Below are positions 25,653 to 35,611 of a stretch of DNA of 64,000 nucleotides, piece by piece. Where the stretch lies: contig NZ_AZGF01000009.1 in assembly GCF_001434475.1 (NCBI RefSeq), forward strand, positions 1 to 64,000. Reading direction: 5' to 3'. How positions within the stretch are numbered: position 1 is the stretch's first letter; every line of letters starts with the position of its first letter. This DNA comes from Paucilactobacillus suebicus DSM 5007 = KCTC 3549. Its GTDB lineage: Bacteria > Bacillota > Bacilli > Lactobacillales > Lactobacillaceae. Both the position numbers and the translations under genes were made by a program. The notes under the pieces are model-generated. The model saw only the letters and a program-made list of their open reading frames with translations. It did not search any database and had not been told where the DNA came from.

Positions 25653-26015
25653 ATGAATTTATTTGCAACAATTATGATGATTATTTTAGGGGTATTGCAT
25701 ATTGCAATCATGTGCCTCGAAATGTTTAGTAAGCCTGAAACACAGGCTAATAGTTTTGATATGCCATTGGAATTTGTCAAGCAACCAGAGGCCCAGACAG
25801 CTTTAAAAAATCAGGGGATCTACAATGGGGTCTTAGGTATTGTGATTTTATTGTCTCTTGTCATGGTAAATGGTGCTGCTTCAATCGCTGTGTCCGAACT
25901 GTTAGCGGGATTTGTTTTAGTTGTTGGAATATATGGTGGCTTAACGGCAACAAGAAAGATATTCTTGATTCAGGCATTACCAGGTTTGATTGCGTTATTG
26001 TCACTAATTTTATAA
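25653..26015 (+). CDS. DUF1304 family membrane protein
   Basis: 120 residues, four membrane segments. ALKNQGIYNGVLGIVI is the family signature. The function of DUF1304 is unknown; these proteins occur in many Firmicutes, commonly behind a regulator. Here it shares a transcript with the ArsR repressor, which suggests a link to metal stress. The stop is followed by a very strong terminator. Confidence 0.8.
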   Translation: MNLFATIMMIILGVLHIAIMCLEMFSKPETQANSFDMPLEFVKQPEAQTALKNQGIYNGVLGIVILLSLVMVNGAASIAVSELLAGFVLVVGIYGGLTATRKIFLIQALPGLIALLSLIL

Positions 26016-26055
26016 TCCGACAATAAAGTGAGAATACGGCGTTTTGCTCCCAGAA

Positions 26056-26108
26056 CAAAAGACTCACAAGACTAAAATTCAGAATTTTAATCTTGTGAGT
26101 CTTTTGTG
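26056..26108. terminator. Strong bidirectional terminator
   Basis: ACAAAAGACTCACAAGACT-AAAATT and its complement form a nearly perfect stem of more than 20 pairs around CAG. Confidence 0.9.
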
Positions 26109-26196
26109 TCGTGAGTAGCTGTTTATTGAACGTTCAGGTTAGATAAACTGAAACATTAAAGATCATCAGGAATATTGTCCTAACCTTTACATAGAA

Positions 26197-27093
26197 TCAT
26201 TTGTCAATTTCATCATTATTGGGTTGGTTTCTGAAGTTGCGTGGGGCCACGTGAAAGTTTTTTTTAAACACGCGTGAAAAGTAATAACTGTCCGTGTAAC
26301 CTAAACGGGCAGCAATTTGTTGAATTGGTACATTTGTGTATTGAAGATAGTGGCTGGCTCGAGCCATTTTGGTTGTCGTGATGAACTGATTGACACTAGT
26401 TCCAACGGTCGCATGAAAGGAACGGCTTAGGTAGCTTGTGGAAATATCGAGTTGATCTGCAAGTTCGGGCAGCTTGATTGGTTCACTGATATGTTTATAA
26501 ATGTAATTAATCGCTGAATCAACGTAGCTACTGCCAGTTGTATTATCTTCTTCATCAGATGAATCAATGACGGAAAGACTAGCTAACGCAGCGCCAACCA
26601 TCTGCGATACATAAATTACTCTGGCATATGAAAAGCCAGGAATGAAAGTTTGAATCATTGTCCAGAATTTTCCCATTAGATCCTTGGCATTTGCTTCGGG
26701 CAACTCGTCTATATAAAAGGCAGACTCACGAAGCACACACATGAAATCAGTGGCAATTTTGCCACGAAAGTGAACCCAATAAATATCCCAAGGGTCTCCT
26801 TGAGATGCATAGTAAACATGTTTGATACCAGGAGGCAAAATAATTAGAGAATTTTGGTGCATTGCGTATTTGTGTCCATTTACTTCTACGGTACCTGATC
26901 CGTTTGTACAGAAAATAATAATCCAGCTTGGTGCACCATTAATTCGCGAGACGTAGTGATCTTCTGCGTTGGGGAAAAAGCCTAAATCCGTGACGTATAA
27001 ATTCGTTACAATTGGGGATGAAGCGTATTCTTTTAGTGTGTCTTCTGGCAAAACAAATAGGTATTCGTTGTCAAAATCCTCCAAGCGTCTCAT
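26197..27093 (-). CDS. AraC-family transcriptional regulator of the sugar locus
   Basis: 298 residues. The N-terminal half is a cupin-type sensing domain (NGSGTVEVNGHKYAMHQNSLIILPPG, residues 64-89). The C-terminal half has both AraC HTH motifs: LPELADQLDISTSYLSRSFHATVGTSVNQFI and IQQIAARLGYTDSYYFSRVFKKNF. It is divergent from the DUF5107 gene, with 170 bases between starts, and so is the likely activator of the locus through 32 kb. The inducing sugar is unknown. Confidence 0.9.
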   Translation of the reverse strand: MRRLEDFDNEYLFVLPEDTLKEYASSPIVTNLYVTDLGFFPNAEDHYVSRINGAPSWIIIFCTNGSGTVEVNGHKYAMHQNSLIILPPGIKHVYYASQGDPWDIYWVHFRGKIATDFMCVLRESAFYIDELPEANAKDLMGKFWTMIQTFIPGFSYARVIYVSQMVGAALASLSVIDSSDEEDNTTGSSYVDSAINYIYKHISEPIKLPELADQLDISTSYLSRSFHATVGTSVNQFITTTKMARASHYLQYTNVPIQQIAARLGYTDSYYFSRVFKKNFHVAPRNFRNQPNNDEIDK

Positions 27094-27195
27094 GGTTGTT
27101 TCTCCTCCAATGTTAAGTGTCCGACTGATTGAAACTATTGTAATCCAATATTATTCAATAAGCTAGTAGCGAATAATCCATCTTTAGGAAAAGAA

Positions 27196-27225
27196 TTTGC
27201 ATTTAAAGTAAGCGCTTACTATATT
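27196..27225 (+). promoter_or_regulatory. Promoter with cre site for the sugar locus
   Basis: TTTGCA-N18-TATATT, with the perfect 14-base palindrome AGTAAGCGCTTACT (27207-27220) between and over the hexamers. This matches the CcpA-binding consensus and its position predicts glucose repression. Confidence 0.7.
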
Positions 27226-27261
27226 AATGTTATAGTAGTAATTAGGAAAGGAACGATAGTG

Positions 27262-30200
27262 ATGAGTAATGAAGAATCAGACGTTTTGCTTAAAGAAACT
27301 ACAATTACACTACCGACGTATCTAACAAGTAAGCCGGAAAAAAATCCGATGTTTCTTGAAAAAAGAGTTTATCAGGGGAGTAGCGGTAAAGTTTATCCAT
27401 TTCCGGTCACTGAAAAAATATCCGAGAAAAAGGTAGATCGTGAATATAAGGCCGTGATTCTTGAAAATAAATATGTACAGATCACATTCCTGCCAGAATT
27501 AGGCGGTCGCATATATCGTGCCCTGGATAAGACGAATAATTATGATTTTGTATACTACAATCATGTTATTAAACCAGCACTGGTGGGCCTCACAGGATCG
27601 TGGATTTCAGGAGGAATTGAATTTAACTGGCCACAACATCACCGACCTGACACTTTCTTACCAATTGAGTATGAACTAAAGGAAAATAGTGATGGATCAA
27701 AAACTCTGTTGGTGAGTGATATTGATCGAATGTACGGTACTAAAGTGTTGGTTGGTTTTACGATGTTTCCTGACAAAGCTTATCTGAAGATGGATGAACA
27801 TTTCAGCAATCCGACTGATTTACCACAAACATTTTGTGGTGGGCTAATCCAGCGGTGCCCGTTAACGATAATACTCAGTCAATTTTTCCACCTGATGTAA
27901 ATGCTGTGTTTGACCATGGTAAACGAGCCGTTTCAACTTTTCCGATTGCCACCGGCGAATACTACAAGGTCGATTACTCAGCAGGTGTCGATATTTCACG
28001 ATATAAGAATGTACCGGTACCAACTTCATACATGGCCGCTCATTCAAATTATGACTTCCTCGGTAATTATGACCATCAAAAGCAGGCTGGCTTACTGCAT
28101 GTCGCTGATCATCATACGTCACCTGGAAAGAAGCAATGGACGTGGGGCAACGGTGATTTTGGTAAATCATGGGACAATCAGCTCACGGATAGTGACGGGC
28201 CATATATTGAATTAATGGTTGGCACGTTCACGGATAATCAACCTGATTTCACATGGTTAAAACCCCACGAGGAGAAGTCATCAACAGAATATTTCATGCC
28301 ATACAAAAATGTTGGTGCGGTTAAGAATGCAACTATCAACGCTGCGGTTAACATGGAGCAGTCTGATAATGGCGTGAAGATAAGAGCATATGTCACTTCC
28401 AATTTCCCTGATGCACATGTTTTGGTTTATCAGAACGATGAGTTATTTGCGGATGAAACGGTATCACTTAGCCCTGAGCAAACATTTGAACATGAGTATC
28501 AGATAGCAAACTTTGGTAGCAATTTGAAGGTGGTTATTAAGGATCAACAAGGTGTTACGCTTGTCGAATATCAACCAGATAAAGACGATATCAAGCCAAT
28601 TCCTGATGCTGCTAGCGCAATTCCGGCACCGACAGAGGTTAAAACAAATGATGAATTGTATTTTGCAGGGCAACATTTGGAACAGTACAGGCATGCAACG
28701 TATCGCCCGGATGATTATTACCTTGAGGGCCTCAAACGTGATGCTGGTGATGATCGTATCAATGACGCCTATGGATTGCTGCTCTACCGACGAGGGTTAT
28801 TTGCTGAAAGTCAACAATACTTTGAAAAAGCTGTTGCAAGGGAAACGCAGCATAATACAAATCCTTTCTACGGTGCAGCACATTACCATTTAGGATTAAG
28901 CCTACTGATGCAAGGAAAAACGGTTGCAGCTTATGATCATTTTTACAAAGCAACTTGGTCATACGAAACTCAGTCAGTTGGATATTTAGCATTAGCTGAA
29001 ATCGATAGTCAAAATAATCATTTAGATAAGGCAATTAATTTGTTAGACAAAGCCCTAGTCACTAACTATCATGATATGACTATTCGGACGCTAAAGATCA
29101 ATTTGTTGCGGCGCTTGAATCGGTTAGCAGATGCAACGAAACTAGTTGAAGAAAGCCAAAAGATTGATCCATTAGATATTGGCATTCGTTATGAAAAATG
29201 TCAGTTAGATAACACTGTAGCCAATCAAAATGATTTAAGCATTGCACTAAATGGTAAATTAAATAACCATTTGGATTTAGCGGAATTGTATATCAAGAGC
29301 GGTGAATTTGGAGAAGCCGTGGATATTATTAAAATGTATACCGCAGACGATCCGCTGAAGGATTACTATGAATCATATTTATTAGCTAAAATGGGTCAGA
29401 AGGATTCAGCCGATCAATTTGCTAACGCAGGGGCGGCAGCATCACCCGATTATGTCTTTCCTAACCGACTATTTGATGTTGTTGTGCTAAATTACATCAT
29501 TGATGATTATCCAACCGACGGCTTAGCCAACTATTACTTGGGTAATTTGTACTATGACCGTAAAGTTTATGATCGTGCCACTAAGCTATGGGAAGAATGT
29601 ACGCAATTAAATTCTGACTATGCAATGGCACACCGTAATTTATCGATTGCATATTACAATCGTCAACACGAACCACAAAGAGCGTTGGAACAACTAAGTA
29701 AAGCTGTTCAACTTGATTCAAATAATAGTCGTCTAATTTTTGAAATAGATACGCTGTATGAGAAGCTGAACAAGCCACTTGCGGAACGTCTTAAATTCCT
29801 GCAAGATCATTTCGATCTTGTTTCTCAACGGGATGATAGTTATATTTCACTCGTCACATTGCTGAATGAAACTGGTGGGTATCAACAAGCTTATGATTTG
29901 ATTATGGATCATACCTTCCATCCTTGGGAAGGCGGCGAAGGAAAGGTCAGCACGCAGTACGAATATGCATTGGTTGAACTTTCCAAGCAAGATATTAAGG
30001 CAGCTAATTTCTCTGATGCAATTGATAAATTAACAACGGCGTTAACTTATCCTCGGAGTATTGGCGAAGGTAAATTACCAATTGCTGTTGATAATATTAT
30101 TGATTACTATCTAGGGTTAGCATACCGTGGCTCTGGTGATGAGCAGACCGCCATTAAACACTTCAAGAAGGCAACAGAGGGCTTGAATGAACCGACAGAT

Positions 30201-30563
30201 ATGATGTATTACAACGATCAACCTGCTGATACAATCTTTTATCAGGGTCTCGCTTTAGAACAACTGGATCGTGCGGATCTAGCAAAGGGTCGTTATTACA
30301 AACTGATCAGCTTTGGTGAACATCATCTATTTGACAAATTTAAGATGGATTACTTTGCGGTGTCATTACCAGATGCATTGTTATTTGACGAAGACTACCA
30401 AGATCGTAATTCCGTGCACTGTTACTATCTGATGGCTCTAGGCCACTTAGGATTGGGTCATTTAGATAAGGCAAAGGAACTGTTTGATAAAGCCTTGAGT
30501 TTAACAAATCATCATCAGGGTGTATTACGTCACCAAAATTTTGAAAAACCAGAAGTAAAATAA
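27262..30563 (+). pseudogene. DUF5107 domain / tetratricopeptide protein, frameshifted
   Basis: Two overlapping frames (27262-27900 and 27834-30563) form one protein of about 1,100 residues. The N-terminal half is a DUF5107 beta-sandwich (LGGRIYRALD, GIEFNWPQHH), a carbohydrate-associated domain related in fold to aldose mutarotases; the C-terminal half has repeated TPR helices (NPFYGAAHYHLGLSLLMQG, AMAHRNLSIAYYNR and others). At 27832-27835 there are four T where five would keep the frame, turning TF-LWWANPAVP into TFCGGLI. It leads the sugar operon, so it probably binds or processes the locus glycan. The lesion may be real, or a base-calling error. Confidence 0.8.
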
Positions 30564-30567
30564 GGCT

Positions 30568-30616
30568 ATGAGAGAGTGTGTTGCTTAGCTTAAGCTAAGG
30601 ATCTGCTCTCTTTTTG
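30568..30616 (+). terminator. Terminator or attenuator within the sugar locus
   Basis: AGAGAG...CTCTCT encloses the inner palindrome TTAGC-TTAA-GCTAA, followed by TTTTTG. Because the next gene follows within 21 bases it may only attenuate transcription. Confidence 0.6.
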
Positions 30617-30636
30617 CCTTTGAGGGGGCATTGGTT

Positions 30637-31086
30637 ATGGCAAGTTATATTTCTTCGCTTAGATCCTTAGTTGGACATAGACCATTAATTTTTAATTCAG
30701 CATCTGGTGGTTTGTTAAATGACAAGAATGAGGTTTTGCTTCAAGAGCGAACAGATACGGGTGATTGGGGCTTTCCGGGTGGCTACCTTGAATATGGCGA
30801 GTCATATAAACAAGCAGTTGTCCGAGAATTCAAAGAAGACTCAGGATTAAGCGTTGTTCCAGTTAAATTATTAAAGCTTTCAGATTCATTTGAATACGAG
30901 TATCCAAATGGTGATCAAGTTCAACCGATTAATTGTTTTTATCTTGTGAAATATGTTGGAGGAAAATTGCTGGATCATCGTACTAATGAAACTAGTAATT
31001 TAAAGTATTTTTCGTTGAATTCTCCACCACATTTTTTTAACGAACAGCATGAAGAAATGTTTAATGTTTTGAAAGGAAGTCTTTGA
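30637..31086 (+). CDS. NUDIX hydrolase
   Basis: 149 residues from the ATG at 30637 (GAGGGGG upstream; a TTG six bases earlier is too close). The NUDIX box reads GGYLEYGESYKQAVVREF, continuing KEDSGL; the usual second Glu of REUxEE is Asp, a conservative change. It would hydrolyse a nucleoside diphosphate derivative. Its place between a glycan protein and an aldose epimerase suggests an ADP- or NDP-sugar, but this is inference. Confidence 0.85.
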   Translation: MASYISSLRSLVGHRPLIFNSASGGLLNDKNEVLLQERTDTGDWGFPGGYLEYGESYKQAVVREFKEDSGLSVVPVKLLKLSDSFEYEYPNGDQVQPINCFYLVKYVGGKLLDHRTNETSNLKYFSLNSPPHFFNEQHEEMFNVLKGSL

Positions 31087-31087
31087 T

Positions 31088-32104
31088 ATGAACATTCAAG
31101 TTAACAAGTACGCATACAAAGATGAACATGATTATTGTGAAATTGAACTGAGCAATGATAACGGGATGAAGGTTGATTTACTAAATTACGGTGCAACTCT
31201 GGAAAAAGTGCTAGTACCGACAAGTAACGGCCTACGAAATGTCATTATGTCACTTGATCAACCGGCGGATTACTCTAAGGAACGCAATTTTTTGGGTGGC
31301 ACCATTGGTAGAATTGTTGGTCGAGTGAGGGACGGACTATGGCAGTCCGGTCCGAAAATCGTTCATTTGCCACAAAATGATGGTAAGAATCATATTCATG
31401 GTGGTACTGGTTTAGATACCGAAGTCTACAGTTTTAAAACAGTGATTCGCAATGACTCAGTGCAGGCTATATTTAGTTTGTTCGATGCAGATCAGTCAAA
31501 TGCATATCCTGGTAATTTATTAATGACTGTCAAGTACACACTGGATAATGATAATCGCATTCTCTACGAAATTAATGCCATAGCGGACGACGTAACAATT
31601 TTCAATCCGACTAACCATGTTTATTTTCGACTTGATGGTCAAAATCGTTCTGTGGCTGATACGAAATTGAAACTCGACAGTGACTATTACTTGCCTTTGG
31701 ACAAAGAAAGCCTGCCCTTCACGGGAAGATACTCGGTTAATGAGACACCGTTTGATTTTCGCCAAGCAAAAAAAATTGGGGCGGCACTAAGGTCTACTGA
31801 TCCACAAATACTTGCAGAAAAAGGCTTGAATCATCCGTTTATGCTAAATGGCAATGAAATGGCTGCCCAACTTACAGCAAGTGATAATTTAGTAACAATG
31901 AAAATGGCCACCAAGTCTCCCTGCATTGTCGTGTATACCGGCAATCACTTTAATAACACAGGCATCACATCTAACATTGGTCAGTATGACGGTGTGACGT
32001 TGGAAGCTCAGTTTCCACCAGTAACTGGTCACGATTTGTCGGCGATTACCTTATTACCAAACGAAAAGTTCAATACTTGGACTTCCTGGCAGTTCGTATT
32101 CTAA
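31088..32104 (+). CDS. galM: Aldose 1-epimerase (galactose mutarotase)
   Basis: 338 residues, full length for the family. It interconverts alpha and beta anomers of aldoses. The catalytic His pair is in NHIHGG (about residue 101) and NPTNHVYF, the catalytic base Glu in VTLEAQFPP near the C-terminus, and LGGTIGRIVGRV is the conserved early strand. It starts one base after the NUDIX stop, so the two are translationally linked. In this locus it may act on the transported sugar, not necessarily galactose. Confidence 0.88.
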   Translation: MNIQVNKYAYKDEHDYCEIELSNDNGMKVDLLNYGATLEKVLVPTSNGLRNVIMSLDQPADYSKERNFLGGTIGRIVGRVRDGLWQSGPKIVHLPQNDGKNHIHGGTGLDTEVYSFKTVIRNDSVQAIFSLFDADQSNAYPGNLLMTVKYTLDNDNRILYEINAIADDVTIFNPTNHVYFRLDGQNRSVADTKLKLDSDYYLPLDKESLPFTGRYSVNETPFDFRQAKKIGAALRSTDPQILAEKGLNHPFMLNGNEMAAQLTASDNLVTMKMATKSPCIVVYTGNHFNNTGITSNIGQYDGVTLEAQFPPVTGHDLSAITLLPNEKFNTWTSWQFVF

Positions 32105-32208
32105 ATAACTTTCAATGATAATCTAATCATTCTAATTATAAAATCGGTTTATATAAATTCGCAATTGTCCATCTTTAGAGTGGGTTATTACATTTTTATG
32201 AATCCGCT

Positions 32209-32222
32209 TTCATAATAGAATT
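32209..32222 (+). promoter_or_regulatory. Possible cre site before the sugar transporter
   Basis: TGAATCCGCTTTCA fits the CcpA consensus with one mismatch, about 75 bases upstream of the transporter start. Confidence 0.4.
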
Positions 32223-32296
32223 GTAGATGAGGTTGATCAACATATGATTTACATCTCGATAAATGATGTGTCAAATATTGAATGGAGGAACGGAAA

Positions 32297-33666
32297 ATGG
32301 ATAACAAGAAACGACTTACTCCGTACGTTATCTTAATTTCTTGTGCGGCAGCGCTAGGGGACTGTTATTTGGTTACGACACAGCCGTTATTTCTGGTGCC
32401 ATTGGCTTTTTACAAATTAAATTTGCTTTGGACAGTGTGGCAGTTGGTTGGGTGACATCATGTATTTTAATTGGATGCGCTATTGGTGTCTCAATTGCTG
32501 GTGTGCTCAGTGATTTATTTGGACGTAAGAAAATACTATTACTGTCTGCTGTGATTTTTGCCTGCTCATCTTTGGGCGCAGCTTTAGCTGGTAGTTATAT
32601 TACATTAGTTGTTTGGAGAATGCTTGCGGGGATCGGAATTGGGCTGACATCTCTTATCACGCCATTATACATTGCTGAAATGGCTCCTTCCGAAGTTCGT
32701 GGCAAACTCGTGTCAGTTAACCAACTAGCGATCACGATTGGGATCTTTGTTGTGTATTTTATTAATGCAGCGATCGCATCTGGGTCCGCACAATCATGGA
32801 ATGTGAACGTTGGTTGGCGTTGGATGATGGGTGTCGGTGTTGTCCCATCTGTATTGTTTGTACTGGCATTAATTCCAGCCGGGGAAAGTCCACGGTGGTT
32901 GCACCAACATGGAAAGCCAGAAGCCGCACTTGCCATTTTAAAGAAGGTTGAAGCAAACGATGAAGATGCGCAAGCTCAGTTAAATGAGATTAAAAAATCC
33001 GAAGAGGTTGTGGATGATACCCACTTCAAGGATTTGTTCAATAAGACTTGGCTGCCGGTTGTTTTGATTGGTGTTTGTTTGGCTCTGTTCCAGCAATTCT
33101 CAGGTAGTAACGCGATTATGTATTATGCACCAGAAATCTTTAAGGGTGCAGGGTTTGGACAAAGTGGTGCCTTTTGGTCAACAGTTTCAATTGGTGTGAT
33201 CAACATGGTCATTACGATCGCCGCATTAGGATTAGTTGATCGAATTGGTCGTAAAAAGCTTCTTGGCTGGGGATCATTTGCAATGTCAATGTGCTTGTTA
33301 GTCGTAGCAATATGCTTCTTTGTTCATGCATCTGCAGCTTTGACACTAACATTTATTTTGCTGGCCATTGCATCATATGCCATTTCTCTTGCACCGGTCA
33401 CATGGATTATTATTTCAGAAATCTTTCCTTCAAGAATTCGTGGTCGTGCAATGTCGATTTGTACCGTTGTTCTTTGGTTAAGTGATTTTACGTTGAGTTA
33501 TACTTTCCCAATTTTGACTCAAAGTATTGGTGAAGGATGGACGTTTATGTTGTATGTCGCAGTAACGTTAATTTCAGCCGTCTTTGTTTGGAAATTGTTG
33601 CCAGAAACAAAAGGCAAGTCACTTGAAGAAATCGAACTTTATTGGCAACAACGTGCAAAACAGTAA
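32297..33666 (+). pseudogene. Sugar:proton symporter (MFS sugar-porter family), frameshifted near the N-terminus
   Basis: ATG at 32297 follows GGAGGAA and reads MDNKKRLTPYVILISCAAAL before leaving frame; the rest (12 membrane segments) continues in another frame from about 32341. A G5 tract would give AALGGLLFGYDTAVISGAI, the classical first helix of sugar porters, but only G4 is present (32357-32360). Other family marks are FGRKK, PLYIAEMAP, SPRWL, the FQQFSGSNAIMYY sugar-binding helix, DRIGRKKLL, PVTWIIISEIFP and PETKGKSLEE. It would import the locus sugar (xylose, arabinose or hexose type). Confidence 0.85.
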
Positions 33667-33682
33667 GCTTAGTTTTTATGTT

Positions 33683-33720
33683 TTCGATACGAGTTCGGTA
33701 AATAGGACTCGTATTTTTAT
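33683..33720 (+). terminator. Terminator after the sugar transporter
   Basis: TACGAGT and ACTCGTA around a 12-base loop, then TTTTTAT. Confidence 0.65.
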
Positions 33721-33746
33721 TTAATTAATTTAGGGTGGTGTTGGTG

Positions 33747-34679
33747 ATGGTCACTAAATTGAGCGATGTAGCAAAGGCTGCAGGTGTTTCGGTTGCCACA
33801 GTATCTCGTGTGCTGAACGATGATCCAACACTATCTGTAAATAACAGAACCAGAAATAAGGTAGAAAATTGGGCGTCTAAATTAAGCTATCACAAAAAGC
33901 ACACGAGATACTGCATTGCGACGGTCAATGCAAAATATGACAATTTAAGCAGTTATAACATGTCAATCGCTAAAGAAATTAATGATCTATGTGTTGATAA
34001 ACATGTTAATAATTTTGAAGTTAGTCTTGATAATATTTTGCATCTCAAAAATTATATCGGCATCGATGCTGTCATTATTATTGGCGGTTCGCTAATGTTA
34101 AATGCTACTGAAATTACACGTAAATTTTCAAATGTTGTATTTGTTAATTTAAATGGAACGCCTTCGAATATTGGTAGTGTTGAAATTAACTTGGATAGTG
34201 TTGTGGAAATGATGGTTAGGGGGATGCAAGATAGAAAAATTCAACAACGGATTACCATGATTTCAACAGATTCGGATGGAGCAATGGAGACACAATTTAT
34301 CAATTATCTAAACCAAGATAGTGTATGTTTTGACAGTGATGTCATTCATACAAACATGGATTATCATAATTTGCCAAACTTTAAAAATCTTAGTCTTAAT
34401 CGCAAATTAACAGGATTATTCGTTCCTAACAGTGTTATGGCATTGAAAGTTATGCGTGAAATTACAAAATGTCACTTAAATAATAGCTTTTGCGTATTTA
34501 GTATCAACGTTTCGCCACTTGAACAAATGGCGTATCAGAGTCTGCACTCTATTTGGGTGGATCCAACAGAGCTTGGTAGGTTAGCCTTTGAAAATGTATA
34601 TGACCGTTTGACAGGCAATTCAAAGTATTTTAGGAAAATATTGATTTCTCCAAGATTATCGACAAAAAATAATAATTAA
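33747..34679 (+). CDS. LacI-family transcriptional regulator
   Basis: 310 residues from the ATG at 33747, six bases after AGGGTGGTG. The N-terminal HTH is canonical (KLSDVAKAAGVSVATVSRVLNDDPTLSV, residues 3-30). The effector domain is diverged: the usual periplasmic-binding-protein fold is recognisable from spacing and from the C-terminal HSIWVDPTELGRLAFENVYDRL, but residues around the sugar pocket are unlike those of the galactose or ribose groups. It closes the sugar locus that an AraC protein opens, so two regulators probably respond to the same or related sugars. Confidence 0.88.
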   Translation: MVTKLSDVAKAAGVSVATVSRVLNDDPTLSVNNRTRNKVENWASKLSYHKKHTRYCIATVNAKYDNLSSYNMSIAKEINDLCVDKHVNNFEVSLDNILHLKNYIGIDAVIIIGGSLMLNATEITRKFSNVVFVNLNGTPSNIGSVEINLDSVVEMMVRGMQDRKIQQRITMISTDSDGAMETQFINYLNQDSVCFDSDVIHTNMDYHNLPNFKNLSLNRKLTGLFVPNSVMALKVMREITKCHLNNSFCVFSINVSPLEQMAYQSLHSIWVDPTELGRLAFENVYDRLTGNSKYFRKILISPRLSTKNNN

Positions 34680-34740
34680 TTCGAACATTTACTGATAATA
34701 CTGCTACACTGTAGGTAAGAAAAGCGTTTTTTCTAGAACA

Positions 34741-34812
34741 GCGTCCTTAGTGTAATGGATAGCACATGAGATTTCGGTCCTCATGATCCGAGTTCGACTC
34801 TCGGGGGACGCA
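34741..34812 (+). tRNA. tRNA-Arg, anticodon read as TCG
   Basis: A 72-base cloverleaf: acceptor arms GCGTCCT / GGGACGC, D stem GTGT / GCAC, anticodon stem TGAG / CTCA closed by an A31-C39 mismatch, loop TTTCGGT giving anticodon TCG, T stem CCGAG / CTCGG with TTCGACT. The discriminator is A, and CCA is not encoded. The body is that of the bacterial tRNA-Arg that normally has a CCG anticodon. Position 37 is G. Confidence 0.85.
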
Positions 34813-34889
34813 TATAATGTTTGCTAAATGATTTTTAGTAATTAGTAGTAATGATATAAAAATCCCCCTTTATATCCGAATATTTTATT

Positions 34890-34917
34890 TTGCAGCATCC
34901 ACAAAGACTTGTATAAT
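34890..34917 (+). promoter_or_regulatory. Probable promoter
   Basis: TTGCAG-N16-TATAAT, about 65 bases before the small gene at 34983. Confidence 0.55.
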
Positions 34918-34982
34918 AAAAATGTAGTAAACGCTTAATCGTTGATTCGGTGGTTGGTCAAGAAGGATACAGGTGAATAGAA

Positions 34983-35213
34983 ATGGCAAACACAGATGCG
35001 AAGATTAATAATGAGACGTTCAATAAAATTACCAATTTTACTCAGTATACGGCAGACGAAATGGTCTCTGGAAAGTTTGGAACTGATTGGGGTAACCTGG
35101 AGTTGGACCTGCTAACCGATATTCAATTAGCGTCCGTTAAGCGTCAACTAGAAACTATTCAAAGCCACGCAAAGATTGCTCTGGATCGTCTTAACAGTTA
35201 CGAAGAAAAATAA
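34983..35213 (+). CDS. Small hypothetical protein
   Basis: 76 residues, soluble and helical, with a coiled-coil-like C-terminal half (LASVKRQLETIQSHAKIALDRLNSYEEK). CAGGTGA precedes the ATG and a strong promoter lies upstream. No family recognised. A terminator follows at once. Confidence 0.6.
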   Translation: MANTDAKINNETFNKITNFTQYTADEMVSGKFGTDWGNLELDLLTDIQLASVKRQLETIQSHAKIALDRLNSYEEK

Positions 35214-35218
35214 TTCAT

Positions 35219-35250
35219 TAGAGGGTTCTCAAATGAGGACTCTTTTTTAA
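35219..35250 (+). terminator. Terminator
   Basis: GAG-GTTCTC pairs with GAGGAC-CTC-like bases around AAAT, followed by six T residues. Confidence 0.65.
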
Positions 35251-35273
35251 TATGTATTTAGTTATCGGTTATT

Positions 35274-35390
35274 TCATGCCAGAATCAATACGACACCGAT
35301 AATCACGATACTGCTCGCCCAAAATAAAATAATCAGAAATGTATCTTTAAGAGATTGCCTTACTTTAACCTTTCTTTTCCTGTTCACCAT
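35274..35390 (-). CDS. Small single-pass membrane protein, 38 residues
   Basis: On the minus strand AGAGGTG stands four bases before ATG; the frame gives MVNRKRKVKVRQSLKDTF, a basic cytoplasmic head, then one hydrophobic segment (ILFWASSIVIIGVVLILA) and a stop. The architecture resembles the short DUF4044-type proteins of lactobacilli, but I cannot confirm that. Stand-alone; function unknown. The good ribosome binding site is the main reason for calling it real. Confidence 0.6.
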   Translation of the reverse strand: MVNRKRKVKVRQSLKDTFLIILFWASSIVIIGVVLILA

Positions 35391-35611
35391 TTATCACCTC
35401 TTATTTGCTATAACTGATTTTATCGGTGATATATGAACATATTAAGAATGTATTAAGTAAGAATTTAGTATTTAAAGCAGTTAAAGTGTGTCAAAAATTT
35501 CTTTAGATAAACTAAAAGAAATAATCATTATTAGTTCAATTCAACTTCCATTTCTGAAGACATTCGTTTTGTATGATTAATGCATGGTTAATTAAAGGAG
35601 TGTGAAGCCAT

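Noticed and set aside
27862-29034. Several open frames on both strands within the DUF5107-TPR gene
   Set aside because: They lie inside a strongly conserved coding frame, lack ribosome binding sites and show no domain.
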